Origin: Roseiarcus sp963822215
GTDB lineage: Bacteria > Pseudomonadota > Alphaproteobacteria > Rhizobiales > Beijerinckiaceae
Direction: 5' to 3'
Assembly (NCBI GenBank): GCA_963822215.1
Contig: CAWGGX010000016.1
Coordinates: forward strand, 41,693-105,692
DNA: 64,000 bases
Shown: positions 8,960-17,335 of the stretch, one piece after another
Numbering within the stretch: position 1 is the first letter of the stretch
How the letters are laid out: every line of letters begins with the position of its first letter
Translations under genes and position numbers: made by a program
The notes under the pieces: model-generated
What the model was told of the DNA's origin: nothing
Seen by the model: the letters and a program-made list of their open reading frames with translations, nothing else
Database searches by the model: none

Positions 8960-9475
8960 ATGGCCGATTTCCCCTCACGCGCCGTGCTGGCTGGAGGTTG
9001 CTTCTGGGGCATGCAGGATCTGATCCGGCGCATGCCGGGCGTGCTCTCCACCCGCGTCGGCTACACCGGCGGCGACGTGCCGAACGCGACTTATCGCAAC
9101 CACGGCGACCACGCCGAGGCGATCGAGATCCTGTTCGACCCGGCGAAGCTGAGCTACCGACAATTGCTGGAGTTCTTCTTCCAGATCCACGATCCGTCGA
9201 CCCGCAACCGCCAGGGCAACGACGTCGGCCGCAGCTACCGTTCGGCGATCTTCACCACCGACGACGAACAGAAGCGCGTCGCGCTCGACACGATCGCCGA
9301 CGTCGACGCATCCGGACTGTGGCCGGGCAAGGCGGTGACGGAGGTCGCGCCGGCGGGTCCTTTCTGGCAAGCCGAGCCCGAGCATCAGGACTACCTCGAG
9401 CGCTACCCGAGCGGCTATACCTGCCACTACGCCAGACCGGGCTGGGTGCTGCCCAGGCGAGCCGCTGCGGAATAG
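8960..9475 (+). CDS. msrA: Peptide-methionine (S)-S-oxide reductase MsrA
   Basis: Repairs oxidised methionine in proteins by reducing methionine-S-sulfoxide, using thioredoxin as donor. The protein (171 aa) has the catalytic GGCFWGMQD motif with C14, the conserved RVGYTGGDVPNATYRNHGDHAEA segment in two parts, and a C-terminal cysteine in SGYTCHYARPGW that can act as resolving residue. GAAGGAG lies 9-15 bases before the ATG. Single gene between the GH3 relic and an insertion sequence. Confidence 0.93.
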   Translation: MADFPSRAVLAGGCFWGMQDLIRRMPGVLSTRVGYTGGDVPNATYRNHGDHAEAIEILFDPAKLSYRQLLEFFFQIHDPSTRNRQGNDVGRSYRSAIFTTDDEQKRVALDTIADVDASGLWPGKAVTEVAPAGPFWQAEPEHQDYLERYPSGYTCHYARPGWVLPRRAAAE

Positions 9476-9563
9476 GCGGCGCATTGCCGGGCGATCGGCC
9501 GCCGATCCGAGGCGACCGTTCGCCATTCGGCATGGTGTTTCTGTCCGGAGGCGGGGCGCTTGG

Positions 9564-9628
9564 TGTAGGGCGCGGTCGATAGTCCGTCGTGTGACGGGCG
9601 TGCGGACGGCCGCCCTACGGACCGCGCC
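9564..9628. repeat. Dispersed palindromic element, copy A
   Basis: The sequence starts TGTAGGGCGCGGTC, has a central GTCCGTCGTGTGACGGGCGT stem region, and ends with CGCCCTACGGACCGCGCC. The ends pair (GTAGGGCG / CGCCCTAC). It belongs to the same family as the copies at 32614 and inside uvrC at 34296. It sits between msrA and the insertion sequence; the remaining bases from 9476 to 9788 hold no gene that I can see. Confidence 0.65.
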
Positions 9629-9788
9629 TTGGCCGGGCCGGCGACCCGGCGCTAAAGCGCCGCGCTGCAAGGCTCGCGCAAGGCGCACGTGATTGATATC
9701 ATTGATATTGCCGGCGCGACGGGCCGAGACCCGTTGGGTATTGTGCGACTATAGCACGTGAATTGCGGTAAAAAAGTGACAGGTTTGT

Positions 9789-11258
9789 GGGGACTGCCTG
9801 GAGATTGGGGGTGCGGGCGCCGAAGCGGTAATTTCGCGTCTGATCTTCTGATCGGGGGTAGGCGCGTGGCTTGGATTGTGAGGTTGGTGAAAACCGGGGC
9901 TGACGGTGAGAGACAGTGCGCCGACGTCTTGAGGATCAACCGGCCTGATGATCTCGGTGATATCGCCAACTTAGGGTTGACCCTGGCGGAAGGGAAGCTG
10001 TTGCTGGCCGGCCTCCAACAGGAGATCGTCGCGGCGCAGGCCAAGGGCCACGCCGTTCGGCGGCCGGACTGCCGAAGCTGTGGCGAGGTGTGCCGAGTGA
10101 AGGATTACCGGGACCATGCGGTCGCGACGCTTTTCGGCCAGGTCACGGTGCGGCTTCCCCGTTTTCGCTGTGCCGGGTGCGGCGGCAACGAAGCCGGCCA
10201 TGGTTGGCCGTCGTATTGCCGCTCGACGCCGGAGTTGGATCAGCTTCAGGCGCATCTCTCTGCCCTGATGACTTACCGGGTGGCTGCTGACGTGCTGCGG
10301 CAAATGTTCCCGGTCGACGCCGGAAACGACCCGGAGACCTTGCGTTTGCGCACTTTGAAAATTGGTGCGGAGCTTCGGGATCAGGCCGCGGCGCGGCCTG
10401 ATCCGGCGGCTCCGTCGATCATCGTGACCTTGGATTCGACCTTCATCCGCAGCTGCGAGGACGGCGAGCGGCGTCTGGAGGTGCGGATCGGCAATGTTGA
10501 AACGGAGAATGGCGGGCGGCAGGTCTTCGGCGCCGTCGCCAAAGCCGATACGAACATCAAAGTGCTGATCCGCCGCAGCCTCGACGCCGTCGGGCGAACC
10601 GAGGACACGGCGCTGACCGCGTTCACCGACGGGTGCTCCGGCTTGCGGCGCATTTTGGCTGATGCCGGTGTCACCGAGACGCCGGTGCTCGACTGGTTCC
10701 ACATCGCCATGCGGCTGCAGCACCTGGAGCAAACAGCCGGCGGTCTGTCAGCGGATGACCCGGCACGGGTGGCGGCGAAGGCGGTGATTGTCGCGGAGGT
10801 CGAGCGCCTGCAGTGGAGGCTGTGGAATGGCAAAGCCAAGGATGCTCAAATCAGCATCGGTCGTATCCGCGCAGTGATGCATCATTTTCAGGGGGAACCA
10901 GGGCGGCGGAGGTCCATTGCGCCTTCGAGAAAGCTGTGGGCCGCCTTGCACGCACTGGATGGTTATCTCACCGGACAGAGCGACTGGTTGGTCAACTACG
11001 CCGAGCGGTACCGTGCCGGATTGCGGGTCGGCACCGCGATCACCGAAGGGACGGCCAATTTTCTGGTGAACCGCCGGATGAACAAATCGCAGCAGATGCG
11101 CTGGTCGCGGCGAGGGGCGGATCTTCTGCTTCAGGTTCGCAGCGCCGTCTACAACGGCACGCTCTGCTCCGGCTTCGGACAGAGATTCCAGCCTGCCAAC
11201 GACCCGCTCCCGCAAGCAGCGGTTGCGGCCTAACACCCCCAATCTCAAGGCAGTCCCC
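9789..11258 (+). mobile_element. ISKra4-like insertion sequence, copy 1 (1470 bp)
   Basis: Bounded by 25-bp imperfect inverted repeats: the left end reads GGGGACTGCCTGGAGATTGG and continues GGGTG; the right end is the same sequence inverted with one mismatch (CCTTGAG). One transposase gene fills it. The same element in opposite orientation occurs at 42945-44414 with identical length. I could not find a clear target-site duplication in the flanking bases. Confidence 0.85.
9866..11233 (+). CDS. ISKra4-family-like transposase
   Basis: A 455-aa transposase starting at GTG (VAWIVRLV) behind GGGGGTAGG; the second copy has the same GTG start. It has two CxxC zinc-ribbon pairs (CRSCGEVC near residue 70, CAGCGG near residue 97), then the catalytic half with VTLDSTFIRSCEDGE, TAFTDGCSGLRRIL and the DWFHIAMRLQHLEQ motif of the ISKra4 group, and ends in an Arg-rich WSRRGADLLLQVR segment. 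The frame is intact. It differs from copy 2 at a dozen or so residues, so the copies are not recent sisters. Confidence 0.85.
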   Translation: MAWIVRLVKTGADGERQCADVLRINRPDDLGDIANLGLTLAEGKLLLAGLQQEIVAAQAKGHAVRRPDCRSCGEVCRVKDYRDHAVATLFGQVTVRLPRFRCAGCGGNEAGHGWPSYCRSTPELDQLQAHLSALMTYRVAADVLRQMFPVDAGNDPETLRLRTLKIGAELRDQAAARPDPAAPSIIVTLDSTFIRSCEDGERRLEVRIGNVETENGGRQVFGAVAKADTNIKVLIRRSLDAVGRTEDTALTAFTDGCSGLRRILADAGVTETPVLDWFHIAMRLQHLEQTAGGLSADDPARVAAKAVIVAEVERLQWRLWNGKAKDAQISIGRIRAVMHHFQGEPGRRRSIAPSRKLWAALHALDGYLTGQSDWLVNYAERYRAGLRVGTAITEGTANFLVNRRMNKSQQMRWSRRGADLLLQVRSAVYNGTLCSGFGQRFQPANDPLPQAAVAA

Positions 11259-11352
11259 CGTCTTAACGACCGGTCGGCGCGGGGGTGTTTGCGCCCAGAA
11301 AATTTGCTGCCACCCCTTGCGCCGCCAATCGCGAGATATATCTTTTGTTACG

Positions 11353-11369
11353 ACATATCGCAGATATGT
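11353..11369 (+). promoter_or_regulatory. Putative PadR operator
   Basis: Perfect 7-bp dyad ACATATC-gca-GATATGT, 24 bases before the padR start, with a second small palindrome GATATATC at 11335-11342. PadR proteins commonly repress their own gene through AT-rich dyads of this kind. Confidence 0.5.
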
Positions 11370-11393
11370 TCAGCAAGGAACCAGGAGGAAAAC

Positions 11394-11960
11394 ATGTTCC
11401 ATCGTCACTTTGAGGACTACGTCCGGTATGGCCGTCACGGCGGCTTCGGGCACGGGCCGTTCGGCTGGGGTCGACGCGGTGGCGGCTTCGAGCCGCGCGA
11501 GGGCCGGATGTTCGACGGCGGCGAGCTGAAGCTCGTCATCCTCGCCCTGATCGCCGAGAAGCCCCGCCACGGCTACGAGATCATCAAGGAGCTCGGCGAG
11601 CGGGTCGGCGGCGATTATTCGCCGAGCCCCGGCGTCGTCTACCCGACCCTCACCATGCTCGAGGAGATGGGCCTGGCCAGCGTCAGCCAGGACGACCAGG
11701 GGCGCAAGCTCTATGCGGTCACTCCCGAGGGCGAGAAGGCGCTCGCCGACTCGAAACCCCAGGTCGACGCCATCTTCGCCCGCTTCAGCGCGCGCGAGGA
11801 GGCCTTTGCGCGCGGCGGAATGGGGTCGGTGATCCGCGCCATGATGAACCTGCGCGCCGCCACCAAGCTCCGCCTGCGCTCCCGCTCCGCCACGCTGGAG
11901 CAGGTCCAGGCGATCGTCGACGCGCTCGACGAGGCGGCGAAAAAGATCGAGCGCACGTAG
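11394..11960 (+). CDS. PadR-family transcriptional regulator
   Basis: A 188-aa regulator. The N terminus (1-35) is rich in His, Gly and Phe (FHRHFEDYVRYGRHGGFGHG), as in the PadR subgroup with Gly-rich leaders. The winged helix-turn-helix follows (about 40-115): LVILALIAEKPRHGYEIIKE, then PSPGVVYPTLTMLEEMGLAS. A C-terminal helix (about 155-188) probably dimerises. AGGAGGAA precedes the ATG. No transporter or decarboxylase partner is adjacent, so the regulated function is unknown; autoregulation through the dyad just upstream is likely. Confidence 0.88.
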   Translation: MFHRHFEDYVRYGRHGGFGHGPFGWGRRGGGFEPREGRMFDGGELKLVILALIAEKPRHGYEIIKELGERVGGDYSPSPGVVYPTLTMLEEMGLASVSQDDQGRKLYAVTPEGEKALADSKPQVDAIFARFSAREEAFARGGMGSVIRAMMNLRAATKLRLRSRSATLEQVQAIVDALDEAAKKIERT

Positions 11961-12147
11961 ACTGGAAACATGGGCGGCGCTCGCCCGCGGAACGGATCGG
12001 CGCGTTGGAGCGCCGGTCCATGGTTCCAACTGCTTCAAAGTTATTTCCCGTACTGCGGGAAGGCGCCGGCATCGATCGCTGTCGCCGAACCCATTCGCCC
12101 GTTTACCAACGATTTAGGGCAGTTTTCGATCAAATCGAAGCGCCCTC

Positions 12148-12237
12148 GTCATTGCGAGCGAAGCGAAGCAATCCAGCAGAACGTCGGGGGCTCTACGATC
12201 CCCTGGATTGCTTCGTCGCTTCGCTTCTCGCAATGAC
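12148..12237. repeat. Long inverted-repeat element (GTCATTGCGAG type)
   Basis: Ninety bases starting GTCATTGCGAGCGAAGCGAA and ending with its near-exact inverse (CGCTTCTCGCAATGAC); both arms carry GCAATCCA / TGGATTGC. This is a widespread bacterial intergenic palindrome. It may fold into a long RNA hairpin and act as a two-way terminator between padR and the convergent reductase gene. I see nothing else in the 391 bases between these genes. Confidence 0.75.
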
Positions 12238-12351
12238 AATTCAGCGTCGAAGACCGCTCTAAGCCAGTCAGCAAGCCGGCTCGGCCTTATGTCATCAGGC
12301 TCTAGAGCCATCTTCTCGAATCGATGTGTGGGCGGTTGCAACCCAGGCCAT

Positions 12352-13413
12352 TTAGACCCTTGCTTCGAAGATCTTGATCCCGTCGACCGTCCCGACGAAT
12401 TCCCCGCCAAAAGCGGTGGAGGGCGTGTGCGCGCCGGGAGACGGCCGATGGGACAGGGCGCGCTCGACCGCTGCGACGGCGATGTCGGCCGCGGTCGAAA
12501 ACCCCTCTCCCGCCTCCAGGGTTAAGGAAGCCGTTTTTCCATCCTTCCAGGCGGTCACGAACACCCGCGAGATAAGCGCCTTACCGTCATCGGCGCCAGA
12601 ATGACCGCCCGCATTGGCCAGCGCCCTGCGGATCGGCTGCGCCCTAAGGAGATACGGCGGGACGGGCGACATCAGGCGCAGCGCGAAGGCTTGAGCTAGC
12701 GACATCGGCGCCCCTGCGACGATCTCGGGAACGCCGAGCGCGTGTCGGATGGCCACAATCTCCGCAAGCGGCGCGCTGGCGAAGGCTTTGGTCGTTGCGT
12801 CGGGCAGAGTTTCGCGCCACGTGACGCGTCCGATGGCCCTCGCCCGTAGCTCGCCGTTGGAAATCTCACGGCCGCCTGCGGCCAGCACCGCCAGAGTGCT
12901 GTCGGCGACGGCCGCGTTGGCGTAACCCGAGGCCGCGTCGACCGCGAGACGGATCCGGTCGGCCCCGCCGAACTTCGCCACGACCTGAGCGGCGAGACCG
13001 TCGCCGGCGGCGACGCCGAAGCCCACGCCACCGACGAGCGCCACTCCGCGGGCGCACGCCTCGGAATGACGGTTCAGCAGGATCGCGAAAGGGTCGATCT
13101 CGCCATCGACGTCGAGATAGTCGCACCCCGCGTCGAGCGCGGCTGCGATGACCGGCGCGCTCGTCTTCGCAAACGGCCCGGCCGCGTTGAAGACGAGTCT
13201 GCGCCCGGCTAGCGCCGCGGTCAGGCCAGCCGCGTCGGTCGCGTCAACAGCGGCCGTCTCCAGACCGTGCGGTCTCGCGAGCGTCTCAAGCTTTGCCTTA
13301 TCTCGGCCCAGGAGCGCCGGCCGCAGGCCTTTTGTCGCGGCCCGCTCCAGAATGAGCCTCCCGGTGACGCCGGTGGCGCCAAGCAGGGCCCAATTCGAGG
13401 ACGTCTGATTCAC
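12352..13413 (-). CDS. Saccharopine dehydrogenase-like NAD(P)-binding reductase
   Basis: A 353-aa protein starting NQTSSNWALLGATGVTGRLI, a Rossmann GxxGxxG nucleotide-binding motif, followed by LGRDKAKLETLARPHG. This is the pattern of the saccharopine dehydrogenase / trans-acting enoyl reductase group, which act in lysine metabolism or on lipid and polyketide substrates; the substrate here is not evident. The GTG start at 13413 gives a GTGA overlap with the upstream hydrolase stop and has GGAGG 9-13 bases upstream; an ATG at 13452 is possible. Third gene of a Crp/Fnr - hydrolase - reductase operon. Confidence 0.75.
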   Translation of the reverse strand: MNQTSSNWALLGATGVTGRLILERAATKGLRPALLGRDKAKLETLARPHGLETAAVDATDAAGLTAALAGRRLVFNAAGPFAKTSAPVIAAALDAGCDYLDVDGEIDPFAILLNRHSEACARGVALVGGVGFGVAAGDGLAAQVVAKFGGADRIRLAVDAASGYANAAVADSTLAVLAAGGREISNGELRARAIGRVTWRETLPDATTKAFASAPLAEIVAIRHALGVPEIVAGAPMSLAQAFALRLMSPVPPYLLRAQPIRRALANAGGHSGADDGKALISRVFVTAWKDGKTASLTLEAGEGFSTAADIAVAAVERALSHRPSPGAHTPSTAFGGEFVGTVDGIKIFEARV

Positions 13414-14327
13414 CTCGACGCCTCCGGGCGCTTCAACGTTTTCCCAAACCATGCGACGGCTGCCGAAACGGCCTGTTCGAAGAAGGGCTCCGCGTTGTAA
13501 ACATCGTGATGAGCGTAGCCGCGCACGAACAGCAGCGATTTCGGCTCAAGCGCCCGGGCATAGACCTTGAGCGCCAGATCGGGAGGCGTCAGGACGTCGT
13601 CACCGGCGATGATCATCAGCAAAGGGGCCGGCGAGACGAGTTCGACGCTCGCCCCGGGATTGTACTCCGTGAGATACTCGATCGAGAGCATGGAGACCGA
13701 GTTGCGCCAGGTTGGGGCCCGTCGCTCCTGTTCCGCGAGTTCCTCGCTCGTGCCTGATTCGTTGATCAGGGCGAGTTCGCCCGCTTGCGCGACGACCGGC
13801 ATCCGCAGGTGCTCCCCCGTCGCCGCGAGATGACGCCGGGCCGCTTGGCCAGCGGCAAACCACGCCTGGACCGCCGCCGGCGGCTGGAGGTGGCGAAGGT
13901 TGGCGTAGATGTCCACCGCGGGCGCCTGGCTGACGACACACTTGACGCGCTTGTCGAAGGCCGTGACGTGCAGGACGTGCGCGCCCGACAGCGACGTGCC
14001 CCAGACCGCGAGCCGGCTTGAGTCGACTTCCGGTTGGTTCTCGAGCCAGGTCAGCGCGTTGCGATAATCCTCGGTCTGCATCATCGGCGCGAGGAGCCCG
14101 CGCGGCTCGCCGTCGGATGCGCCGAAGGTGCGGTAATCGAAAAGCAATACGGCGAAGCCGGCGTTGCAGAAACGTTGCGCAAAGCGGTCGAGGTCCATCT
14201 CCTTTACGCCCGAAAGACCGTGCGCCATGGCGATGGCGGGAAGGCGAACGCCCCCGCTTCCGTCGGGAATGTAGTACCAGCCGGCGCACAGCACGCCGTT
14301 GGAGGGAAAAGTCACGTCGCGTCGCAT
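13410..14327 (-). CDS. Alpha/beta hydrolase (dienelactone hydrolase-like)
   Basis: A 305-aa serine hydrolase. The oxyanion-hole HG lies in AMAHGLSGVKEMD (34-46), the nucleophile is S112 in WGTSLSGAHVL, an acid candidate is in IAGDDVLTPPDLALKVY, and the base is probably the His in GYAHHDVY near the C terminus. Such proteins hydrolyse esters or act as peptidases; the substrate is unknown. It is coupled to the reductase downstream (4-bp overlap) and lies 89 bases downstream of the Crp/Fnr gene, suggesting a regulator-plus-enzymes operon. Confidence 0.82.
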   Translation of the reverse strand: MRRDVTFPSNGVLCAGWYYIPDGSGGVRLPAIAMAHGLSGVKEMDLDRFAQRFCNAGFAVLLFDYRTFGASDGEPRGLLAPMMQTEDYRNALTWLENQPEVDSSRLAVWGTSLSGAHVLHVTAFDKRVKCVVSQAPAVDIYANLRHLQPPAAVQAWFAAGQAARRHLAATGEHLRMPVVAQAGELALINESGTSEELAEQERRAPTWRNSVSMLSIEYLTEYNPGASVELVSPAPLLMIIAGDDVLTPPDLALKVYARALEPKSLLFVRGYAHHDVYNAEPFFEQAVSAAVAWFGKTLKRPEASR

Positions 14328-14416
14328 GGAAAGCTCCAGGCAGGAATGCCGCTCCCAAGCTAAGGCGTCTGCGCTGGTCCGTCTGTGACTTGGCGTCGCG
14401 CTCGGCGTGACTTAAG

Positions 14417-15097
14417 TCACACAGCGTCGGTTTCCTGCAATTCACGCAGTCGCTTCGAGTCGATCACGACGATGGCGCCGTTGCGCGAGGCGATCAGCCC
14501 TTCGGAGCGCAGCTCCGACAGTGTCCGTGACACCACTTCGCGCACGCTTCCAACCGCCAGGGCCAGATCTTGTAAGGTTGCGACGACAGTTTGCTCGCCT
14601 CCTTGCTCGATCGCCAGATCGAGCAGATGGCGAATCGTCCGCGTGCGCACCGAGCCGAAGGCGGCGATCCGCATCCGGTCGATAACGTCGTAGAGATTGA
14701 ACGCGCATTCGCGTCCGAGCGCGAGCGCGAACACAGGATCCGAGAAGGCTTGGCGTGTGACTTCCCCCGCATCGAAGTAGTGAACTTTGCATTGCGCGAT
14801 CGCCGAGACGTTGACCGGCGCAGGCCCTGCGAGAAAGGTCGGGGCGCCCAGTAGATCGCCGGCCTTTGCATAGCGGATGGTCGTCTCCCGACCCTTGGGA
14901 CCGGCGATCCACACGCGCGCCACGCCGTGAGCAAGGAGCCCAAGCCCCGCGGGACCATCACCGCGATACAGGAGCGAACCTGCCGGCGCCTCCAGAACTT
15001 GGCTACGGCGAAGAAGATCGTTCAGCGAGTCTTCAGACAATCTCGAAAACGCGGACTGTTTCAGCAGACGCGCCGCCGCGGGCGTTTCCGAATCCAT
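14417..15097 (-). CDS. Crp/Fnr-family transcriptional regulator
   Basis: A 226-aa regulator with an N-terminal cyclic-nucleotide-binding fold (about 12-130: LKQSAFSRLSEDSLNDLLRR, then GSLLYRGDGPAGLGLLAHG) and a C-terminal winged helix (LQDLALAVGSVREVVSRTLS). The N-terminal cysteine cluster of oxygen-sensing FNR is absent, so an Fe-S sensor is unlikely. Start at the ATG of MDSETPAAAR with GGGAG about 8 bases upstream; the open frame continues upstream but into non-conserved sequence. It heads the operon with the hydrolase and reductase. Confidence 0.88.
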   Translation of the reverse strand: MDSETPAAARLLKQSAFSRLSEDSLNDLLRRSQVLEAPAGSLLYRGDGPAGLGLLAHGVARVWIAGPKGRETTIRYAKAGDLLGAPTFLAGPAPVNVSAIAQCKVHYFDAGEVTRQAFSDPVFALALGRECAFNLYDVIDRMRIAAFGSVRTRTIRHLLDLAIEQGGEQTVVATLQDLALAVGSVREVVSRTLSELRSEGLIASRNGAIVVIDSKRLRELQETDAV

Positions 15098-15317
15098 GGC
15101 GACTCTCCCGACAAGATCGAGTTCCACCCGCCGCTTCGGCAATCCGAAGACCGCTCCTGCATCCAATTCGATGTCTGGGCATATCCCGGAGCAGAAGACC
15201 AGGGCATCGACAGTGCTGTCGTGCTGCATTTGATCGGGTTCCGTGTCCCTTAACTCGCGCCAAAGAGACGGGCGCCGCGACTGCAAGCCGGAGCGGCCAA
15301 CGCGCGCACTCCCCTCT
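15098..15317. other. Upstream region of the Crp/Fnr gene, no gene seen
   Basis: I see no gene here. It ends in a REP-like CCCCTCTCCCGTCCGGG arm which the IS4 element has entered. Confidence 0.5.
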
Positions 15318-15327
15318 CCCGTCCGGG

Positions 15328-16857
15328 CTAGCGTGCGCACACATTCAATTCGCGGACGAGTCAAACACATTTTTTGCAAACATCGCTTGATCGTTGAGAA
15401 TCATGTGTGATTCTGTATCGGCCGGCCCTTTGTTTGGAGAGGATCGGCGATGACAGACGTGAACATTGGCTTCTTCGGCGACGTGCGCCTTGAAAAAAGG
15501 GGCGCCTGGCGGTGGAGCGCATGTGCGCGCGCATTAGCGCGGGCTTTCGCCAACTGTGCGACAGCCGGGCGGAGAAGGTTGGTCTGACGCGGTTTTTCCG
15601 CAATCCGAGAGTGACGGTGGAAGAAATTCTGCGCGGCGCGGCGGAGCGGACGGGAACCGCCGCGGCGGGACGGCACGTCCTGTTGATCCAGGATACGAGC
15701 GAAATCAACTATGAAGCCAAAGCCAAGCGCAAGCGTGGCCTTGGCCGCGTCGGCAACAGCAAGGACGTCGGCCTGTTCGTCCATCCGGCGCTGGCGGTCG
15801 ACGCCGCCGACGGCGGCGTCCTGGGGCTCGCGGGGGCGACGATCTGGCGGCGAACGCGGATCAAGGAGGACGACTACCAGAGCCTGCCGATCGAGGAGAA
15901 GGAGAGCAACAAGTGGCTCGCCACGCCCCTGGCGGCGAAGCGGTTCCTGAACTCGGCGACGATGATCACCGAGATCTCCGATCGGGAGGCCGACATCTAC
16001 GAGCATTTCGCCCGCGTGCCCGATGGGCGAACGCATGTCCTGGTTCGCGCCGTGCGCGATCGGGCGCTCATCGAGGCGGGCGAGCGGCTGCTGTCGAAGA
16101 TCGCCGCCGCGCCGGAAGCGGGCCGTCTGAGCTTCGATCTGCCCGGCCGGCCCGGACGGACGGCCCGGAAGGTCACGCTGGCGGTGCGTTTCTGTCCGGT
16201 CGTCCTGCGTCGTCCCGAGCGCGGCGCCGACCGGCGGGATCCGCCCGGCGTCGCGCTCAATCTCGTCGAGGCGCGCGAAATCGACCCGCCGCCCTCCGAG
16301 GAGCCGATCGTCTGGCGCCTGTTGACGACGCATGGCGTGAGCACGCTTGCCCAAGCGGCGTGGATTATCGAGCTCTATCGCTATCGCTGGATCATCGAGC
16401 AGCTCTTCCGCACCCTCAAGTCGCAGGGCTTCGACCTCGAAGACAGCCTCTTGCGCGACGGCGACGCGCTCGAACGCCTGGCGGCGACCGCGCTGATCGC
16501 CGCCGCGAGCGTCATGCAACTGGTCCAGGGACGGGACGAGGCGGGCGCGGCTTTCCCGGCCGCGCGCGTCTTCGAACCCGACGAAATCGCCGTTCTGGAG
16601 GCGCTGGCCGGCAAATTCGAAGGCAAGACCCAGAAGCAGAAGAACCCGCACCCCAGACGCAGCCTGGCTTGGGCGGCCTGGTGCATCGCCCGCCTCGGCG
16701 GCTGGACCGGCTACGCCAAAGAGCGTTCGCCAGGCCCTATCACCTTCGTCCACGGCCTGCGCCGCTTCCACGCCATCGCAGAAGGCTTCAATCTCGCCGC
16801 CGCCACCTCGCCTGCCCCACTTGACAGCTGAGCAAATCAAATGTGTGCGCACGCTAG
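15328..16857 (+). mobile_element. IS4-family insertion sequence, copy 1 (1530 bp)
   Basis: Ends are inverted repeats beginning CTAGCGTGCGCACACATT. A perfect 10-bp target duplication CCCGTCCGGG flanks it (15318-15327 and 16858-16867). The target is the loop of a REP-like palindrome CCTCTCCC-GTCC-GGGAGAGG. As far as I can see, an identical copy lies 3313 bases downstream in the same orientation. Confidence 0.93.
15450..16831 (+). CDS. IS4-family transposase, copy 1, needs a -1 frame change
   Basis: DDE transposase with the IS4 signature Y(2)R(3)E(6)K in YRYRWIIEQLFRTLK. The natural start is probably ATG 15450 (MTDVNIGFFGDVRLEK), but this frame must move by -1 at the six-A run 15493-15498 to reach the main frame, open from GTG 15512 (VERMCARISAGF). 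A seventh A would restore LEKKGRLAVERM. Either slippage at the A run makes full-length protein, or translation starts inside. The second copy has the same A6, so the element has spread in this state. The catalytic part is intact to the stop. Confidence 0.85.
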
Positions 16858-16867
16858 CCCGTCCGGG

Positions 16868-16889
16868 AGAGGGGTCGGGGGTGAGGGGG
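16868..16889. repeat. REP-like palindrome, left arm beside the DUF559 gene
   Basis: AGAGGGGTCGGGGGTGAGGG and two further Gs, continuous before IS insertion with CCCCTCTCCCGTCCGGG at 15311-15327. The combined sequence is an inverted counterpart of the repeat at 17276-17311, so the DUF559 gene lies between inverted REP-like units. Confidence 0.6.
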
Positions 16890-16903
16890 CCGGCGCCGGC
16901 GCA

Positions 16904-17251
16904 TCAGACAAAGGGCAAATTCAATTCATCTCGAATGTGAATCAGAACCAACTCGAGATCGGAGCATACCTCGTCATTGGTGAAGCGGATAATGCGGACG
17001 CCGAAGGCCTCGATCACCTTGGTCCGACCGTCGTCGGTGTCGGCGAACCACTTGTGCTGTTTCCCGTCGACTTCGATGACGAGCTTTGCGGCGTGACAAT
17101 AGAAGTCGGCGACATAGCGGTCGAACGGGACATGCCGCTTGAACTTGGCGCCTTCGAAACGCGACCCCCGCAGACGCTGCCAAAGCATGTCCTCGGCGCG
17201 TGTCGGCTGCTTGCGCAGGCTCCGGGTGAACTGGACACGCTCCGAGGTCAT
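16904..17251 (-). CDS. DUF559 (Vsr-like nuclease fold) protein
   Basis: A 115-aa protein of the DUF559 family, which shares the very-short-patch-repair endonuclease fold. Typical segments are seen: FTRSLRKQPTRAEDMLWQRL at the N terminus, then FKRHVPFDRYVADFYCHAAK with the acidic residue, and LVIEVDGKQHKWFADTDDGR with the E-x-D-G-x-Q/H core. No biochemical function is established for most members. The ATG at 17251 was chosen because upstream codons read through REP-like sequence. It is tightly flanked (14 and 24 bases) by inverted REP-like repeats. Confidence 0.85.
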   Translation of the reverse strand: MTSERVQFTRSLRKQPTRAEDMLWQRLRGSRFEGAKFKRHVPFDRYVADFYCHAAKLVIEVDGKQHKWFADTDDGRTKVIEAFGVRIIRFTNDEVCSDLELVLIHIRDELNLPFV

Positions 17252-17275
17252 CGTATCATGCCCCGACCGTGGATT

Positions 17276-17311
17276 CCCCTCACCCCTGCCCCTCGCCCTC
17301 CGGGAGAGGGG
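17276..17311. repeat. REP-like palindrome, right arm beside the DUF559 gene
   Basis: Begins CCCCTCACCCCTGCCCCTCG and ends CTCCGGGAGAGGGG. Read in reverse complement it matches the repeat on the other side of the DUF559 gene (CCTCTCCCG ... GGGGTGAGGGG). Confidence 0.65.
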
Positions 17312-17335
17312 TTTCCGCCTTGCATACATGGCCCG

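Noticed and set aside
10379..10405. Strong hairpin GGATCAGGCCGCG / CGCGGCCTGATCC within the ISKra4-like transposase
   Set aside because: It lies inside a conserved coding frame and is only partly kept in the other copy, so there is no evidence for a separate role.
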